In this document: positions 34,969 through 42,415 of the stretch, piece by piece
Layout of the letters: each line of letters opens with the position of its first letter
How positions within the stretch are numbered: position 1 is the stretch's first letter
DNA from: Modestobacter versicolor
GTDB taxonomy: Bacteria; Actinomycetota; Actinomycetes; Mycobacteriales; Geodermatophilaceae
Direction of reading: 5' to 3'
NCBI RefSeq assembly: GCF_014195485.1
Contig: NZ_JACIBU010000001.1
Span: forward strand, 2,604,001 to 2,668,000
DNA length: 64,000 nucleotides
Position numbers and translations under genes: made by a program
The notes under the pieces: model-generated
Told to the model about the DNA's origin: nothing
The model's database searches: none
What the model saw: the letters and a program-made list of their open reading frames with translations, nothing else

Positions 34969-35411
34969 CGCTCGCCCCGCAGCTCGGCGGCGTACGCACG
35001 CCCCCAGTAGCGGCCGAACAGGGCGACCGCGACGCCGAGGACGGCGCCCGCGGGGACCATCACCCAGTGCTGGTCGTGCGCCTCGGCCAGCCAGAACGCC
35101 GGCGCCAGGACGGTCAGCACCACGGCCACCCAGATCGCCATCGTCTTCGCGTCGATGTTCACCCACACGCCGGTGATCCGCTTGTAGGCCGAGACCAGCA
35201 CGCTGACGCAGGCGAAGAAGACCACCAGCGCCGGGAAGGTCACCCAGAGCGAGTCGAAGGCGTACGAGGCCAGGAAGCCGAACAGCAGCAGCCCCAGCGC
35301 CACGTCGTACCACCACGGCGCCACGACCCGGTCGGCCAGCGCCGCCCGGTCGGCCTGCAGGGCGGCCAGCTGGGCCGCGGCCTCGTCCCGGTCGATCCCG
35401 TTGCTTTCCAT
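34965..35411 (-). CDS. Membrane protein, first of a duplicated pair
   Basis: A 148-aa protein with the same layout as its downstream paralog: the helix EAAAQLAALQADRAALADRV, then PWWYDVALGLLLFGFLASYA and three further hydrophobic segments, ending in a short polar tail. It is the first gene of the three-gene unit. ATG 35411 lies 7 nt from a CACTCT -10-like box, so the mRNA may start at the ATG. Function unknown. Confidence 0.78.
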   Translation of the reverse strand: MESNGIDRDEAAAQLAALQADRAALADRVVAPWWYDVALGLLLFGFLASYAFDSLWVTFPALVVFFACVSVLVSAYKRITGVWVNIDAKTMAIWVAVVLTVLAPAFWLAEAHDQHWVMVPAGAVLGVAVALFGRYWGRAYAAELRGER

Positions 35412-35448
35412 GTCGGAAAGAGTGGCGCATCACTTTCCACTTCGTCAA
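35404..35448 (-). promoter_or_regulatory. Promoter and GGAAAG operator of the wHTH/membrane unit
   Basis: On the minus strand TTGACG (35448-35443), an 18-nt spacer and CACTCT (35424-35419) form a -35/-10 pair, 7 nt before ATG 35411. Three GGAAAG hexamers overlap it: one at 35433-35438 and one at 35404-35409 (minus strand), and an inverted one at 35415-35420. The first and third form an imperfect palindrome around the -10, well placed for repression by the winged-helix product. Confidence 0.5.
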
Positions 35449-35499
35449 GAGACACCGGCCCTGTCCCCGTTCGTGTCGCCGTGGTCTGATGACCGTCCA

Positions 35500-35595
35500 A
35501 CTGCGACGGCAGTGGAGGAAGCCCGGTGCGACTCCGGCGCGGTCCCGCCACTGTGAGCCGGCCCTGCCGGTGAGTCAGGAACTCCCGCCGTCGCT
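35500..35595 (+). promoter_or_regulatory. Cobalamin (B12) riboswitch upstream of the chelatase operon
   Basis: The leader contains GGAAGCCCGGTGCGACTCCG then GCGCGGTCCCGCCACTGTG, with the B12 box GCCACTGTG at 35547-35555. Outer arms GACGGC (35505-35510) and GCCGTC (35587-35592) can close the aptamer. GGTGAGTCAGGAACTCCCGCC is the usual 3' part. It lies on the plus strand about 55 nt before the first gene of a long B12 operon. Confidence 0.95.
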
Positions 35596-35646
35596 TCCTG
35601 CCACCTCCGGGCGTGGACACCCGGGGAGAGGACCAGTGGTCTACCC

Positions 35647-37713
35647 GTGACCTATCCCTTCGGCGCCGTCGTCGGCATGGACGACATGCGGCTGGCGCTG
35701 CTGCTCAACGCCGTCTCCCCCGCCGTGGGCGGGGTGCTCGTGCGCGGTGAGAAGGGGACGGCGAAGTCCACCACGGTGCGCGCGCTGTCCGCGGTGCTGC
35801 CGCCGGTGGTCGTCGTCGCCGGCTGCCGCTTCGCCTGCGACCCCGCCGCCCCCGACCCGGAGTGCCCCGACGGCCCGCACTCCGCCGACGACCGCGCGCT
35901 GACCCGCCCGGCACGGCTGGTCGAGCTGCCGGTCGGCGCCTCGGAGGACCGGCTGGTCGGCTCGCTGGACCTGGAGCGGGCGCTCACCGAGGGCGTGAAG
36001 TCCTTCGAGCCCGGGCTGCTGGCCGGGGCCAACCGCGGCGTGCTCTACGTCGACGAGGTCAACCTGCTGCACGACCACCTGGTCGACCTGCTGCTGGACG
36101 CCGCCGCGCTGGGCCGGGCCTACGTCGAGCGCGAGGGCGTCTCGGTGCGGCACGCCGCCCGGTTCCTGCTGGTCGGCACGATGAACCCGGAGGAGGGCGA
36201 GCTCCGCCCCCAGCTGCTGGACCGGTTCGGGCTCACCGTCGAGGTCGCCGCCCCGCGCGACGCCGACCTGCGCGCCGAGGTGGTCCGCCGGCGGTTCGCC
36301 TTCGACGCCGACCCGGCCGGGTTCGCCGACGCCTGGGCCGACTCCGAGTCCGAGCTGGCCCGGCAGATCGCCGAGGCCCGCGCCCGGCTGCCCCGCGTCG
36401 TCCTCTCCGACGCCGCGCTGCGCCAGGTCACCAGCGTCTGCGCCGCCTTCGACGTCGACGGGCTGCGCGCCGACCTGGTCACCGCCCGCGCCGCGATCGC
36501 GCACGCCGCCTGGTGCGGCCGGGAGGAGGTGACCGAGGACGACGTCCGGGTCGCCGCCCGGCTCGCGCTGCCGCACCGCCGCCGGCGCAACCCGTTCGAC
36601 GCCCCGGGGCTCGACGAGGACACCTTGGAGCAGGCGCTGTCCGACGCCCGCCCGGACTCCCCGGACGACGACGGCCCGGACTCCCCCGGCTCCCCGCCCG
36701 ACGGCCCCGGCTCCCCGGACGGACCCCAGGACCAGGATCCGGCGCCGAACCCCGGCCAGGGTTCGGCGCCGGATCCTGGCCGGGACCCGGCGCCGGACGC
36801 CGGTGAGGGTGCCGGCGGGGCGGACGACGGGCCGACGACGGCGCCGCGGGGCGAGGGCGGCGGGCACACCGAGGCCGCGCCCGCACCGGAGAAGGCCGCC
36901 GTGGCCCCCGACGCGCCCTTCCGGATCAAGCGCCTGGAGGTGCCCGGCATCGGCGCGGGCGCGGCCGGGCGCCGGTCGCGGGCCCGCAGCGAGCGCGGCC
37001 GGGTGGTCGGTTCGCGCCGCCCGGAGGCCGCGGTCACCAAGCTGCACCTGGTCGACACCGTGCTGGCCGCCGCCCCGCACCAGCGCGCCCGCGGGCGGGC
37101 CGGCACCGGCCTGCTGGTCGAGCGCGCCGACCTGCGCCAGGCCACGCTCGAGGGCCGCGAGGGCAACCTGGTGCTGTTCGTCGTCGACGCCAGCGGCTCG
37201 ATGGGCGCCCGCTCGCGGATGGCCGCGGTGAAGGGCGCCGTCCTCTCGCTGCTCGTGGACGCCTACCAGCGGCGGGACAAGGTCGGGCTGATCACCTTCC
37301 GCGGCGGCGCGGCCGAGCTCGCGCTGCCGCCCACCTGGTCGGTCGAGGCCGCCGCGGCCCGGCTGACCAGCCTGCCCACCGGCGGCCGCACCCCGCTGGC
37401 GGCCGGCCTGCTGCGCGCGCACGAGACGCTGCGGCTGGAGCGGGTCCGCGACCCGCAGCGCCGGCCGCTGCTCGTCGTCGTCACCGACGGCCGGGCCACC
37501 GGTGCCCGCGGCGGCGACCACCTCGGCGACGCCCGCCGGGCCGCCGGGCTGCTGGCCGCCGGCGGGGTGGCGAGCGTCGTCGTCGACTGCGAGTCCGGGC
37601 CGGTCCGGCTGGGCCTGGCCGCCTCGCTCGGCGCGGCGCTGGGCGCCGAGACCCTCCAGCTCGCGGACCTCGGCGCCGAGTCGCTGGTCCGCACGGTGCG
37701 AGAGGCCGCCTGA
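35647..37713 (+). CDS. Putative cobaltochelatase ATPase/VWA subunit (ChlI-ChlD fusion)
   Basis: A 688-aa fusion. Residues 1-325 are a ChlI-type AAA+ ATPase (Walker A RGEKGTAKST, Walker B VLYVDEVNLL, LVGTMNPEEGELRPQLLDRF). Residues 335-430 are a Pro/Asp/Gly-rich linker. Residues 430-688 are a ChlD-type VWA domain with MIDAS VVDASGSMGARSRM and later TDGRATG. With CobN it should drive Co(II) insertion in place of separate CobS and CobT. A 21-bp inverted repeat lies in the linker DNA, and an in-frame GTG (36901) with GGAGAAGG upstream could start a separate D fragment. GTG 35647 follows the riboswitch; its ribosome site is weak. Its stop overlaps cobO by 1 nt. Confidence 0.93.
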   Translation: MTYPFGAVVGMDDMRLALLLNAVSPAVGGVLVRGEKGTAKSTTVRALSAVLPPVVVVAGCRFACDPAAPDPECPDGPHSADDRALTRPARLVELPVGASEDRLVGSLDLERALTEGVKSFEPGLLAGANRGVLYVDEVNLLHDHLVDLLLDAAALGRAYVEREGVSVRHAARFLLVGTMNPEEGELRPQLLDRFGLTVEVAAPRDADLRAEVVRRRFAFDADPAGFADAWADSESELARQIAEARARLPRVVLSDAALRQVTSVCAAFDVDGLRADLVTARAAIAHAAWCGREEVTEDDVRVAARLALPHRRRRNPFDAPGLDEDTLEQALSDARPDSPDDDGPDSPGSPPDGPGSPDGPQDQDPAPNPGQGSAPDPGRDPAPDAGEGAGGADDGPTTAPRGEGGGHTEAAPAPEKAAVAPDAPFRIKRLEVPGIGAGAAGRRSRARSERGRVVGSRRPEAAVTKLHLVDTVLAAAPHQRARGRAGTGLLVERADLRQATLEGREGNLVLFVVDASGSMGARSRMAAVKGAVLSLLVDAYQRRDKVGLITFRGGAAELALPPTWSVEAAAARLTSLPTGGRTPLAAGLLRAHETLRLERVRDPQRRPLLVVVTDGRATGARGGDHLGDARRAAGLLAAGGVASVVVDCESGPVRLGLAASLGAALGAETLQLADLGAESLVRTVREAA
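36732..36779. repeat. Perfect 21-bp inverted repeat inside the chelatase linker
   Basis: The arms 36732-36752 and 36759-36779 are exact reverse complements separated by CGGCCA. They contain GGATCCGGCGCCGAACC and its complement. In the protein they encode the Pro/Asp/Gln-rich linker between the ATPase and VWA domains. A stem this long in mRNA should slow or block ribosomes unless they unwind it. Confidence 0.92.
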
Positions 37714-38327
37714 TGCCGCAGGGGCAGGTCGCCGTCGTCCCGCAGGACGGGCTGAGCACCCGGCAGCGCCGCAACCGGCCGCTGCTGGCGGTGCACACCG
37801 GGGAGATGAAGGGGAAGTCCACCGCCGCCTTCGGGATGGCGATGCGGGCGTGGAACCAGGGCTGGTCGGTCGCGGTCTACCAGTTCGTCAAGAGCGCGAA
37901 GTGGAAGGTCGGCGAGGAGAACGCGCTGACCGCGCTGGGCCGGCTGCACGAGCAGACCGGCGAGGGCGGCCCGGTCGTCTGGCACAAGATGGGCTCCGGC
38001 TGGAGCTGGTCGCGCCGGGCCGGCACCGACACCGACCACGCCGCCGACGCCGCCGAGGGCTGGGCGCAGATCAAGCGCGACCTGGCCGCCGAGGCGCACC
38101 GCTTCTACGTGCTCGACGAGTTCACCTACCCGATGAAGTGGGGCTGGGTCGACGTCGAGGACGTCGTCGAGACCATGACGAACCGGCCGGGCAACCAGCA
38201 CGTCGTCATCACCGGGCGCGACGCCCACCCCCGGCTCGTCGAGGCCGCCGACCTGGTCGTGGAGATGACCAAGGTCAAGCACCCGATGGACGCCGGCCAG
38301 AAGGGCCAGCGGGGGATCGAGTGGTGA
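37713..38327 (+). CDS. cobO: Cob(I)yrinic acid a,c-diamide adenosyltransferase CobO
   Basis: A 204-aa CobA/CobO/BtuR-type enzyme adding the 5'-deoxyadenosyl ligand to cobalt. The P-loop is in VHTGEMKGKSTAAFGMAMRA, followed by VAVYQFVKSAKWKVGEENAL, WSWSRRAGTDTDHA and YVLDEFTYPMKWGWVDVEDV. Length is typical. It starts within the chelatase stop (TGATG) and its own stop overlaps cobB by 4 nt. Confidence 0.97.
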   Translation: MPQGQVAVVPQDGLSTRQRRNRPLLAVHTGEMKGKSTAAFGMAMRAWNQGWSVAVYQFVKSAKWKVGEENALTALGRLHEQTGEGGPVVWHKMGSGWSWSRRAGTDTDHAADAAEGWAQIKRDLAAEAHRFYVLDEFTYPMKWGWVDVEDVVETMTNRPGNQHVVITGRDAHPRLVEAADLVVEMTKVKHPMDAGQKGQRGIEW

Positions 38328-39706
38328 GCACCCACCGGATCCCGCGGATCGTCGTCGCCGCGCCGTCCTCCAACGCCGGCAAGACGTCGATCACCACCGG
38401 GCTGATCGCCGCGCTGACCGGCCGCGGCCTCACCGTGAGCCCGCACAAGGTCGGCCCCGACTACATCGACCCCGGCTACCACGGCCTCGCCGCCGGCCGG
38501 CCCGGGCGCAACCTGGACAAGTGGCTGGTCGGCGAGGACCGGATCACCCCGCTGTTCCTGCACGGGGCGCGGGGCGCCGACGTCGCGGTCGTCGAGGGCG
38601 TCATGGGGCTGTTCGACGGCGCCGCGCACGCCAGCGTCGAGCCCGGCTACGGCTCCACCGCGCAGCTCGCCACGCACCTGCAGGCGCCGGTCGTGCTCGT
38701 CGTCGACGCGGCCTCGCAGGCCCGCAGCGTCGCCGCCCTGGTGCACGGGTTCGCCACCTTCGACCCCGCGGTGCGGATCGGCGGCGTCGTCCTCAACCGG
38801 GTCGGCACCGACCGGCACGAGGCGATCCTGCGCGAGGCGCTCGGCGCGGCCGGCGTGCCGGTGCTGGGTGCGGTCCGCCGGATCGAGGACCTGCACACGC
38901 CGTCGCGCCACCTCGGGCTGGTGCCGGCCGCCGAGCGGTCGGCGGAGGCGGTGCGCACGGTGCGCGCGCTGGGCGCCGTCGTCGAGGCCAGCGTCGACCT
39001 GGACGCCGTCCTGCGGCTGGCCCGCACCGCGCCCGACCTCGCGGGCGACCCCTGGGAGCCGGCCGCGGAGGTCACCGCGGTCGAGGGCCGCCCGGTGGTC
39101 GCGGTCGCCGGCGGGCCGGCCTTCACCTTCGGCTACGCCGAGACCGCCGAGCTGCTCACCGCGGCCGGCGCCGAGGTGGTCACCGTCGACCCGCTGCGCG
39201 ACTCCGCGCTGCCCGAGGGGACGACGGCGCTGGTCGTCGGCGGCGGCTTCCCGGAGGTGCACGCCTCCGCGCTCAGCGCCAACGTCGGCCTGCGGACGGC
39301 GATCGCCGACCTGGCCGCCCGCGGTGGCGCGGTGGCCGCGGAGTGCGCGGGGCTGCTCTACCTGTCCCAGGAGCTGGACGGCGAGCCGATGTGCGGCGTC
39401 CTGCCCACGACGACGGCGATGCACCCCCGGCTGACGCTGGGCTACCGCAGCGCCGTGGCGCTCACCGACAGCGTGCTCGCCCCGGCCGGCACCCGGGTGC
39501 GCGGCCACGAGTTCCACCGGACGACGGCCTCCCCGGCCGCCGGGCCGACGCCGGCCTGGCAGTGGAACGCCGAGGGCCCCGAGGGGTTCGTGAGCGGCAA
39601 CGTGCACGCCAGCTACCTGCACCTGAACTGGGCCGGCTCGCCGCAGCTGGCCTCCCGCTTCGTCGCGGCCGCGGCCCGGGTGGGGGTGCTCGGTGCACAT
39701 CGCTGA
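38324..39706 (+). CDS. cobB: Cobyrinic/hydrogenobyrinic acid a,c-diamide synthase CobB
   Basis: A 460-aa ATP- and glutamine-dependent amidase for side chains a and c. The ATPase domain has [40 protein letters not shown] and [12 protein letters not shown]. The C-terminal glutaminase-like domain has [20 protein letters not shown] and the Cys in [17 protein letters not shown], then FHRTTASP. In a CobG/CobN-type route it acts before cobalt insertion. GTG 38324 overlaps cobO, and the end overlaps cbiM by 14 nt. Confidence 0.96.
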   Translation: MSTHRIPRIVVAAPSSNAGKTSITTGLIAALTGRGLTVSPHKVGPDYIDPGYHGLAAGRPGRNLDKWLVGEDRITPLFLHGARGADVAVVEGVMGLFDGAAHASVEPGYGSTAQLATHLQAPVVLVVDAASQARSVAALVHGFATFDPAVRIGGVVLNRVGTDRHEAILREALGAAGVPVLGAVRRIEDLHTPSRHLGLVPAAERSAEAVRTVRALGAVVEASVDLDAVLRLARTAPDLAGDPWEPAAEVTAVEGRPVVAVAGGPAFTFGYAETAELLTAAGAEVVTVDPLRDSALPEGTTALVVGGGFPEVHASALSANVGLRTAIADLAARGGAVAAECAGLLYLSQELDGEPMCGVLPTTTAMHPRLTLGYRSAVALTDSVLAPAGTRVRGHEFHRTTASPAAGPTPAWQWNAEGPEGFVSGNVHASYLHLNWAGSPQLASRFVAAAARVGVLGAHR

Positions 39707-40445
39707 GGGGTTCCTCCCGCCCGCGCACGCCATCGGCTGGACCGTCGCGGCCGCCCCGTTCGTGGTGCACGGCGCCCGGGCGGTGGTGAAGGAGGTCCGG
39801 GAGAACCCGGAGTCGACGCTGCTGCTCGGCGCGGCCGGCGCGTTCACCTTCGTGCTGAGCGCGATCAAGCTGCCCTCGGTCACCGGCAGCTCCAGCCACC
39901 CGACCGGCACCGGGCTGGGCGCCGTCCTGTTCCGGCCGCCGGTGATGGCGCTGCTCGGCACGATCGTGCTGCTGTTCCAGGCCCTGCTGCTGGCCCACGG
40001 CGGGCTCACCACGCTCGGTGCGAACGCGTTCTCGATGGCGGTGGTCGGGCCGTGGGCCGGCTACGCCGCCTACCGGCTGACCCGGCGGCTGGGCGGTGGC
40101 CTGCTCGGCGGGGTGTTCGCCGGCATGGCGGTGGCCGACCTGGCCACCTACGTGACGACGGCGCTGCAGCTGGCCTGGGCGCACCCGGACGCGGAGAGCG
40201 GCTTCGTCGGCGCGGCGGTGAAGTTCCTCGGCGTCTTCGCGGTCACCCAGGTGCCGCTGGCGATCGGCGAGGGGCTGCTCGGCGTCCTGCTGTTCCGGGT
40301 GCTCACCGTCAACGCCCGCCCCGAGCTCGAGCGCCTCGGCGTCCTCCGCCCCCAGCCCGCCCCGGAACCAGAGTCCGCCGCGGTTCTCCGCGAACAACCC
40401 CCCGCGGTTGTCCGCGAACAACCGCGGGACGGGGGTGCCCGGTGA
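39693..40445 (+). CDS. cbiM: Cobalt ECF transporter substrate-binding membrane protein CbiM
   Basis: A 250-aa integral membrane protein. The N-terminal [16 protein letters not shown] is the CbiM signature whose first residues, including the His, coordinate Co(II). [20 protein letters not shown] and [20 protein letters not shown] are also diagnostic. With CbiN, CbiQ and CbiO it imports cobalt for corrin insertion. A Pro/Glu-rich cytoplasmic tail (residues 215-250) is encoded by a repeated palindromic segment (40378-40428). GTG 39693 lies inside the end of cobB; its stop overlaps cbiN by 4 nt. Confidence 0.96.
   Translation: MHIAEGFLPPAHAIGWTVAAAPFVVHGARAVVKEVRENPESTLLLGAAGAFTFVLSAIKLPSVTGSSSHPTGTGLGAVLFRPPVMALLGTIVLLFQALLLAHGGLTTLGANAFSMAVVGPWAGYAAYRLTRRLGGGLLGGVFAGMAVADLATYVTTALQLAWAHPDAESGFVGAAVKFLGVFAVTQVPLAIGEGLLGVLLFRVLTVNARPELERLGVLRPQPAPEPESAAVLREQPPAVVREQPRDGGAR
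40378..40428. repeat. Duplicated palindromic element within the cbiM 3' end
   Basis: Two near-identical 22-nt direct copies (CCGCGGTT[C/G]TCCGCGAACA core) start at 40378 and 40402. The second is flanked so that CCCGCGGTTGT (40401-40411) and ACAACCGCGGG (40418-40428) form a perfect 11-bp hairpin. They encode the repeats AAVLREQP and AVVREQP in the CbiM tail, beyond the last membrane segment. Confidence 0.88.
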
Positions 40446-40759
40446 GGCGGCGGCACCTGGTCACCGCGCTGCTGGTGCTCGCCGTCGTCGCGCTGTTCGC
40501 GCTGCCCCTGCTGGTCGGCGGGGACAGCGAGTACGCCGGCACCGACAGCCAGGCCACCGAGCTGATCGAGGAGTCCGACCCCGGCTACCAGCCGTGGTTC
40601 GAGTCGGTCTTCTCCCCCGGCTCCTCCGAGGTCGAGTCGGGCCTGTTCGCCCTGCAGGCCGCGCTCGGCGGCGGCGTGCTCGGCTACGTGCTCGGCCGGC
40701 TGCGCGGCCGGCGGGTCGCGGAGGAGCAGGCAGCCCCTGCGCCGCCGCCCCCGTCGTGA
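40442..40759 (+). CDS. cbiN: Cobalt ECF transporter subunit CbiN
   Basis: A 105-aa protein with two membrane segments ([20 protein letters not shown] and [20 protein letters not shown]) and an external loop [20 protein letters not shown] followed by [20 protein letters not shown], the CbiN pattern. It assists Co(II) loading of CbiM. GTG 40442 overlaps cbiM by 4 nt, and its stop overlaps cbiQ by 4 nt. Confidence 0.95.
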   Translation: MRRRHLVTALLVLAVVALFALPLLVGGDSEYAGTDSQATELIEESDPGYQPWFESVFSPGSSEVESGLFALQAALGGGVLGYVLGRLRGRRVAEEQAAPAPPPPS

Positions 40760-41493
40760 CCGGGCTGGCGATCGACGACGCCGCCTGGGCCAGCGCCTGG
40801 CGACGCCGCTCCCCCGGCGACAAGCTGCTGGTCAGCCTCGGGCTCGTGCTGAGCGCGCTGCTGCTGCCGGTGTGGCCGGGCAGCCTGCTGGTCGGGCTGG
40901 CCGCGGTGGTCCTGGCGCTCGGGCCGGCGCGGGTGCCGGTGCGCACCTTCGCCCGGGCGGTGCGGGCGCCGCTGGCGTTCATCGTCATCGGCGCGCTGAC
41001 CTCGGTGGTCGAGGTCGGCGACGGCCTCGGCTGGGCGCCGGACGCCGCCGCGCAGGCCGGGTCGCTGGTCGGGCACGCCGTCGCCGGCAGCGCCGCGGTG
41101 CTGCTGCTGGCCACCACCACGCCGATGTCGGACCTGCTGCCGGCGCTGCAGCGGCTGCGGGTGCCGGCCGCCGTGGTCGAGGTCGCGGGCCTGGTCTACC
41201 GGATGCTGTTCGTGCTGCTCACCAGCCTGGCCACCATCCGCGAGGCGCAGACCGCCCGGATGGGCTACGCCACGGTGCGCAGCTCCTACCGGTCCTCCGG
41301 TGCGCTGGCCGCGGCGGTGCTGACCCGCTCGTGGGACCGCGCCCGGCGGCTGCAGGACGGGCTGGCCGGCCGCGGGCTGGAGGCCGGGCTGCGGGTGCTG
41401 CCGGAGACGCTGCCGGCCTCCCGCCGGTTCGAGGCAGCCACCGTCGCCGGCCTGGCCGCGCTCGCCGCGGTCAGCCTGGGAGTCGCGTCGTGA
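40756..41493 (+). CDS. cbiQ: Cobalt ECF transporter transmembrane protein CbiQ
   Basis: A 245-aa membrane coupling protein. Early hydrophobic segments ([20 protein letters not shown]) lead to two ATPase-coupling helices typical of the family, including [20 protein letters not shown] and [20 protein letters not shown] with its Ala-Arg-Gly-like motif. It couples CbiO to CbiM. It starts at GTG 40756 inside the cbiN stop. Its TGA overlaps a 26-codon mini-ORF, not cbiO directly, the only such interruption in this transporter set. Confidence 0.95.
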   Translation: MTGLAIDDAAWASAWRRRSPGDKLLVSLGLVLSALLLPVWPGSLLVGLAAVVLALGPARVPVRTFARAVRAPLAFIVIGALTSVVEVGDGLGWAPDAAAQAGSLVGHAVAGSAAVLLLATTTPMSDLLPALQRLRVPAAVVEVAGLVYRMLFVLLTSLATIREAQTARMGYATVRSSYRSSGALAAAVLTRSWDRARRLQDGLAGRGLEAGLRVLPETLPASRRFEAATVAGLAALAAVSLGVAS

Positions 41494-41570
41494 GCGAGCT
41501 CGCGAGCTCACCCATGGGCACGGCGTCTGTCGGCTCACCGAGGACGAGCGCCGGCGAGGAGCCGCTGTGA
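41490..41570 (+). CDS. Bridging mini-ORF between cbiQ and cbiO
   Basis: A 26-codon frame ([14 protein letters not shown]...) from GTG 41490, overlapping the cbiQ stop by 4 nt, to TGA 41568-41570, overlapping the cbiO GTG by 4 nt. Both ends carry the same GTGAGC hexamer. It contains the palindrome GAGCTCGCGAGCTC (41495-41508), and near its end GAGGAG serves as the cbiO ribosome site. No family is known to me. The arrangement copies that at 24039-24125. Confidence 0.5.
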   Translation: MSELASSPMGTASVGSPRTSAGEEPL

Positions 41571-42415
41571 GCCACCTGACCCTGGCCGCCGACGGGCTGG
41601 TCGTCGGCTACGACCGCTCGCGCCCGGTGCTGTCCGGCGCGTCGCTGACCGTGCCCGCGGGGCGCCGGCTTGCCCTGCTGGGCGCCAACGGCTCGGGCAA
41701 GACCACCCTGCTCCGCTGCCTGTCCGGCGCGCTGCAGCCCGGCCGCGGCCGGGTCACGCTGGACGGCGCCGAGCTGCACCACACCCGCAAGGGCCTGCGC
41801 GCCCACCGGCAGGAGGTGCAGCTGGTGCTCCAGGACCCCGACGACCAGCTGTTCAGCGCCTCCGTCGCGCAGGACGTCTCCTTCGGCCCGGTGAACCTCG
41901 GCCTGCCCGAGGACGAGGTGCGCGCCCGGGTCGCCGAGGCGCTGGACCTGCTCGCCGTGGCGCACCTGGCCGGGCGGCCCACCCACCAGCTGTCCTACGG
42001 CGAGCGCAAGCGGGTGGCGATCGCCGGCGCGGTCGCGATGCGGCCGTGCGTCCTGCTGCTCGACGAGCCCACCGCGGGCCTGGACCCCACCGCGGTCGGC
42101 GAGGCGCTGGCCGCCCTCACCCGGCTGCAGCAGACCGACTCGACCATCGTGATGAGCACCCACGACGTCGACCTGGCGCTGCGCTGGGCCGACGAGGTGG
42201 CCGTGGTGGTCGACGGCGGCGTGGTGCAGGGCCCGCCGGACGTCGTCCTGGGCGACGACGCGCTGCTGGCCCGGGCCCGGCTCGACCGCCCCTGGGCGCT
42301 CACCGTCGGTGCCCGGCTGCAGGCGCTCGGGCTGCTGCCCGACGGTCCCCTCCCCCGGGACGCCGACGCGCTGGTCGCCGCCCTCCCCGACCGGCCCGGG
42401 GTGCGAACTCCGTGA
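41567..42415 (+). CDS. cbiO: Cobalt ECF transporter ATPase CbiO
   Basis: A 282-aa ABC ATPase. Walker A is [18 protein letters not shown], the Q-loop [20 protein letters not shown], the signature [18 protein letters not shown], Walker [13 protein letters not shown] and the His switch MSTHD. The C-terminal extension is usual for CbiO. It powers CbiMNQ. GTG 41567 has GAGGAG 6 nt upstream and overlaps the bridging mini-ORF; its own stop overlaps the cobE-cobC gene by 4 nt. Confidence 0.96.
   Translation: MSHLTLAADGLVVGYDRSRPVLSGASLTVPAGRRLALLGANGSGKTTLLRCLSGALQPGRGRVTLDGAELHHTRKGLRAHRQEVQLVLQDPDDQLFSASVAQDVSFGPVNLGLPEDEVRARVAEALDLLAVAHLAGRPTHQLSYGERKRVAIAGAVAMRPCVLLLDEPTAGLDPTAVGEALAALTRLQQTDSTIVMSTHDVDLALRWADEVAVVVDGGVVQGPPDVVLGDDALLARARLDRPWALTVGARLQALGLLPDGPLPRDADALVAALPDRPGVRTP

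Noticed and set aside
35500-35640. Possibility that this leader encodes a short peptide upstream of the chelatase
   Set aside because: The stretch is explained by the cobalamin riboswitch core and its closing stem; no frame with a ribosome site is evident.
35641-37521. A 626-codon minus-strand frame opposite the chelatase fusion
   Set aside because: Antisense of clear ChlI and ChlD motifs; no family resemblance.
40750-41500. Alternative reading that cbiN is a PDGLE-type C-terminal part of CbiM
   Set aside because: The product has the CbiN loop and two membrane segments, its own GTG start overlapping cbiM, and cbiQ follows in the usual order.
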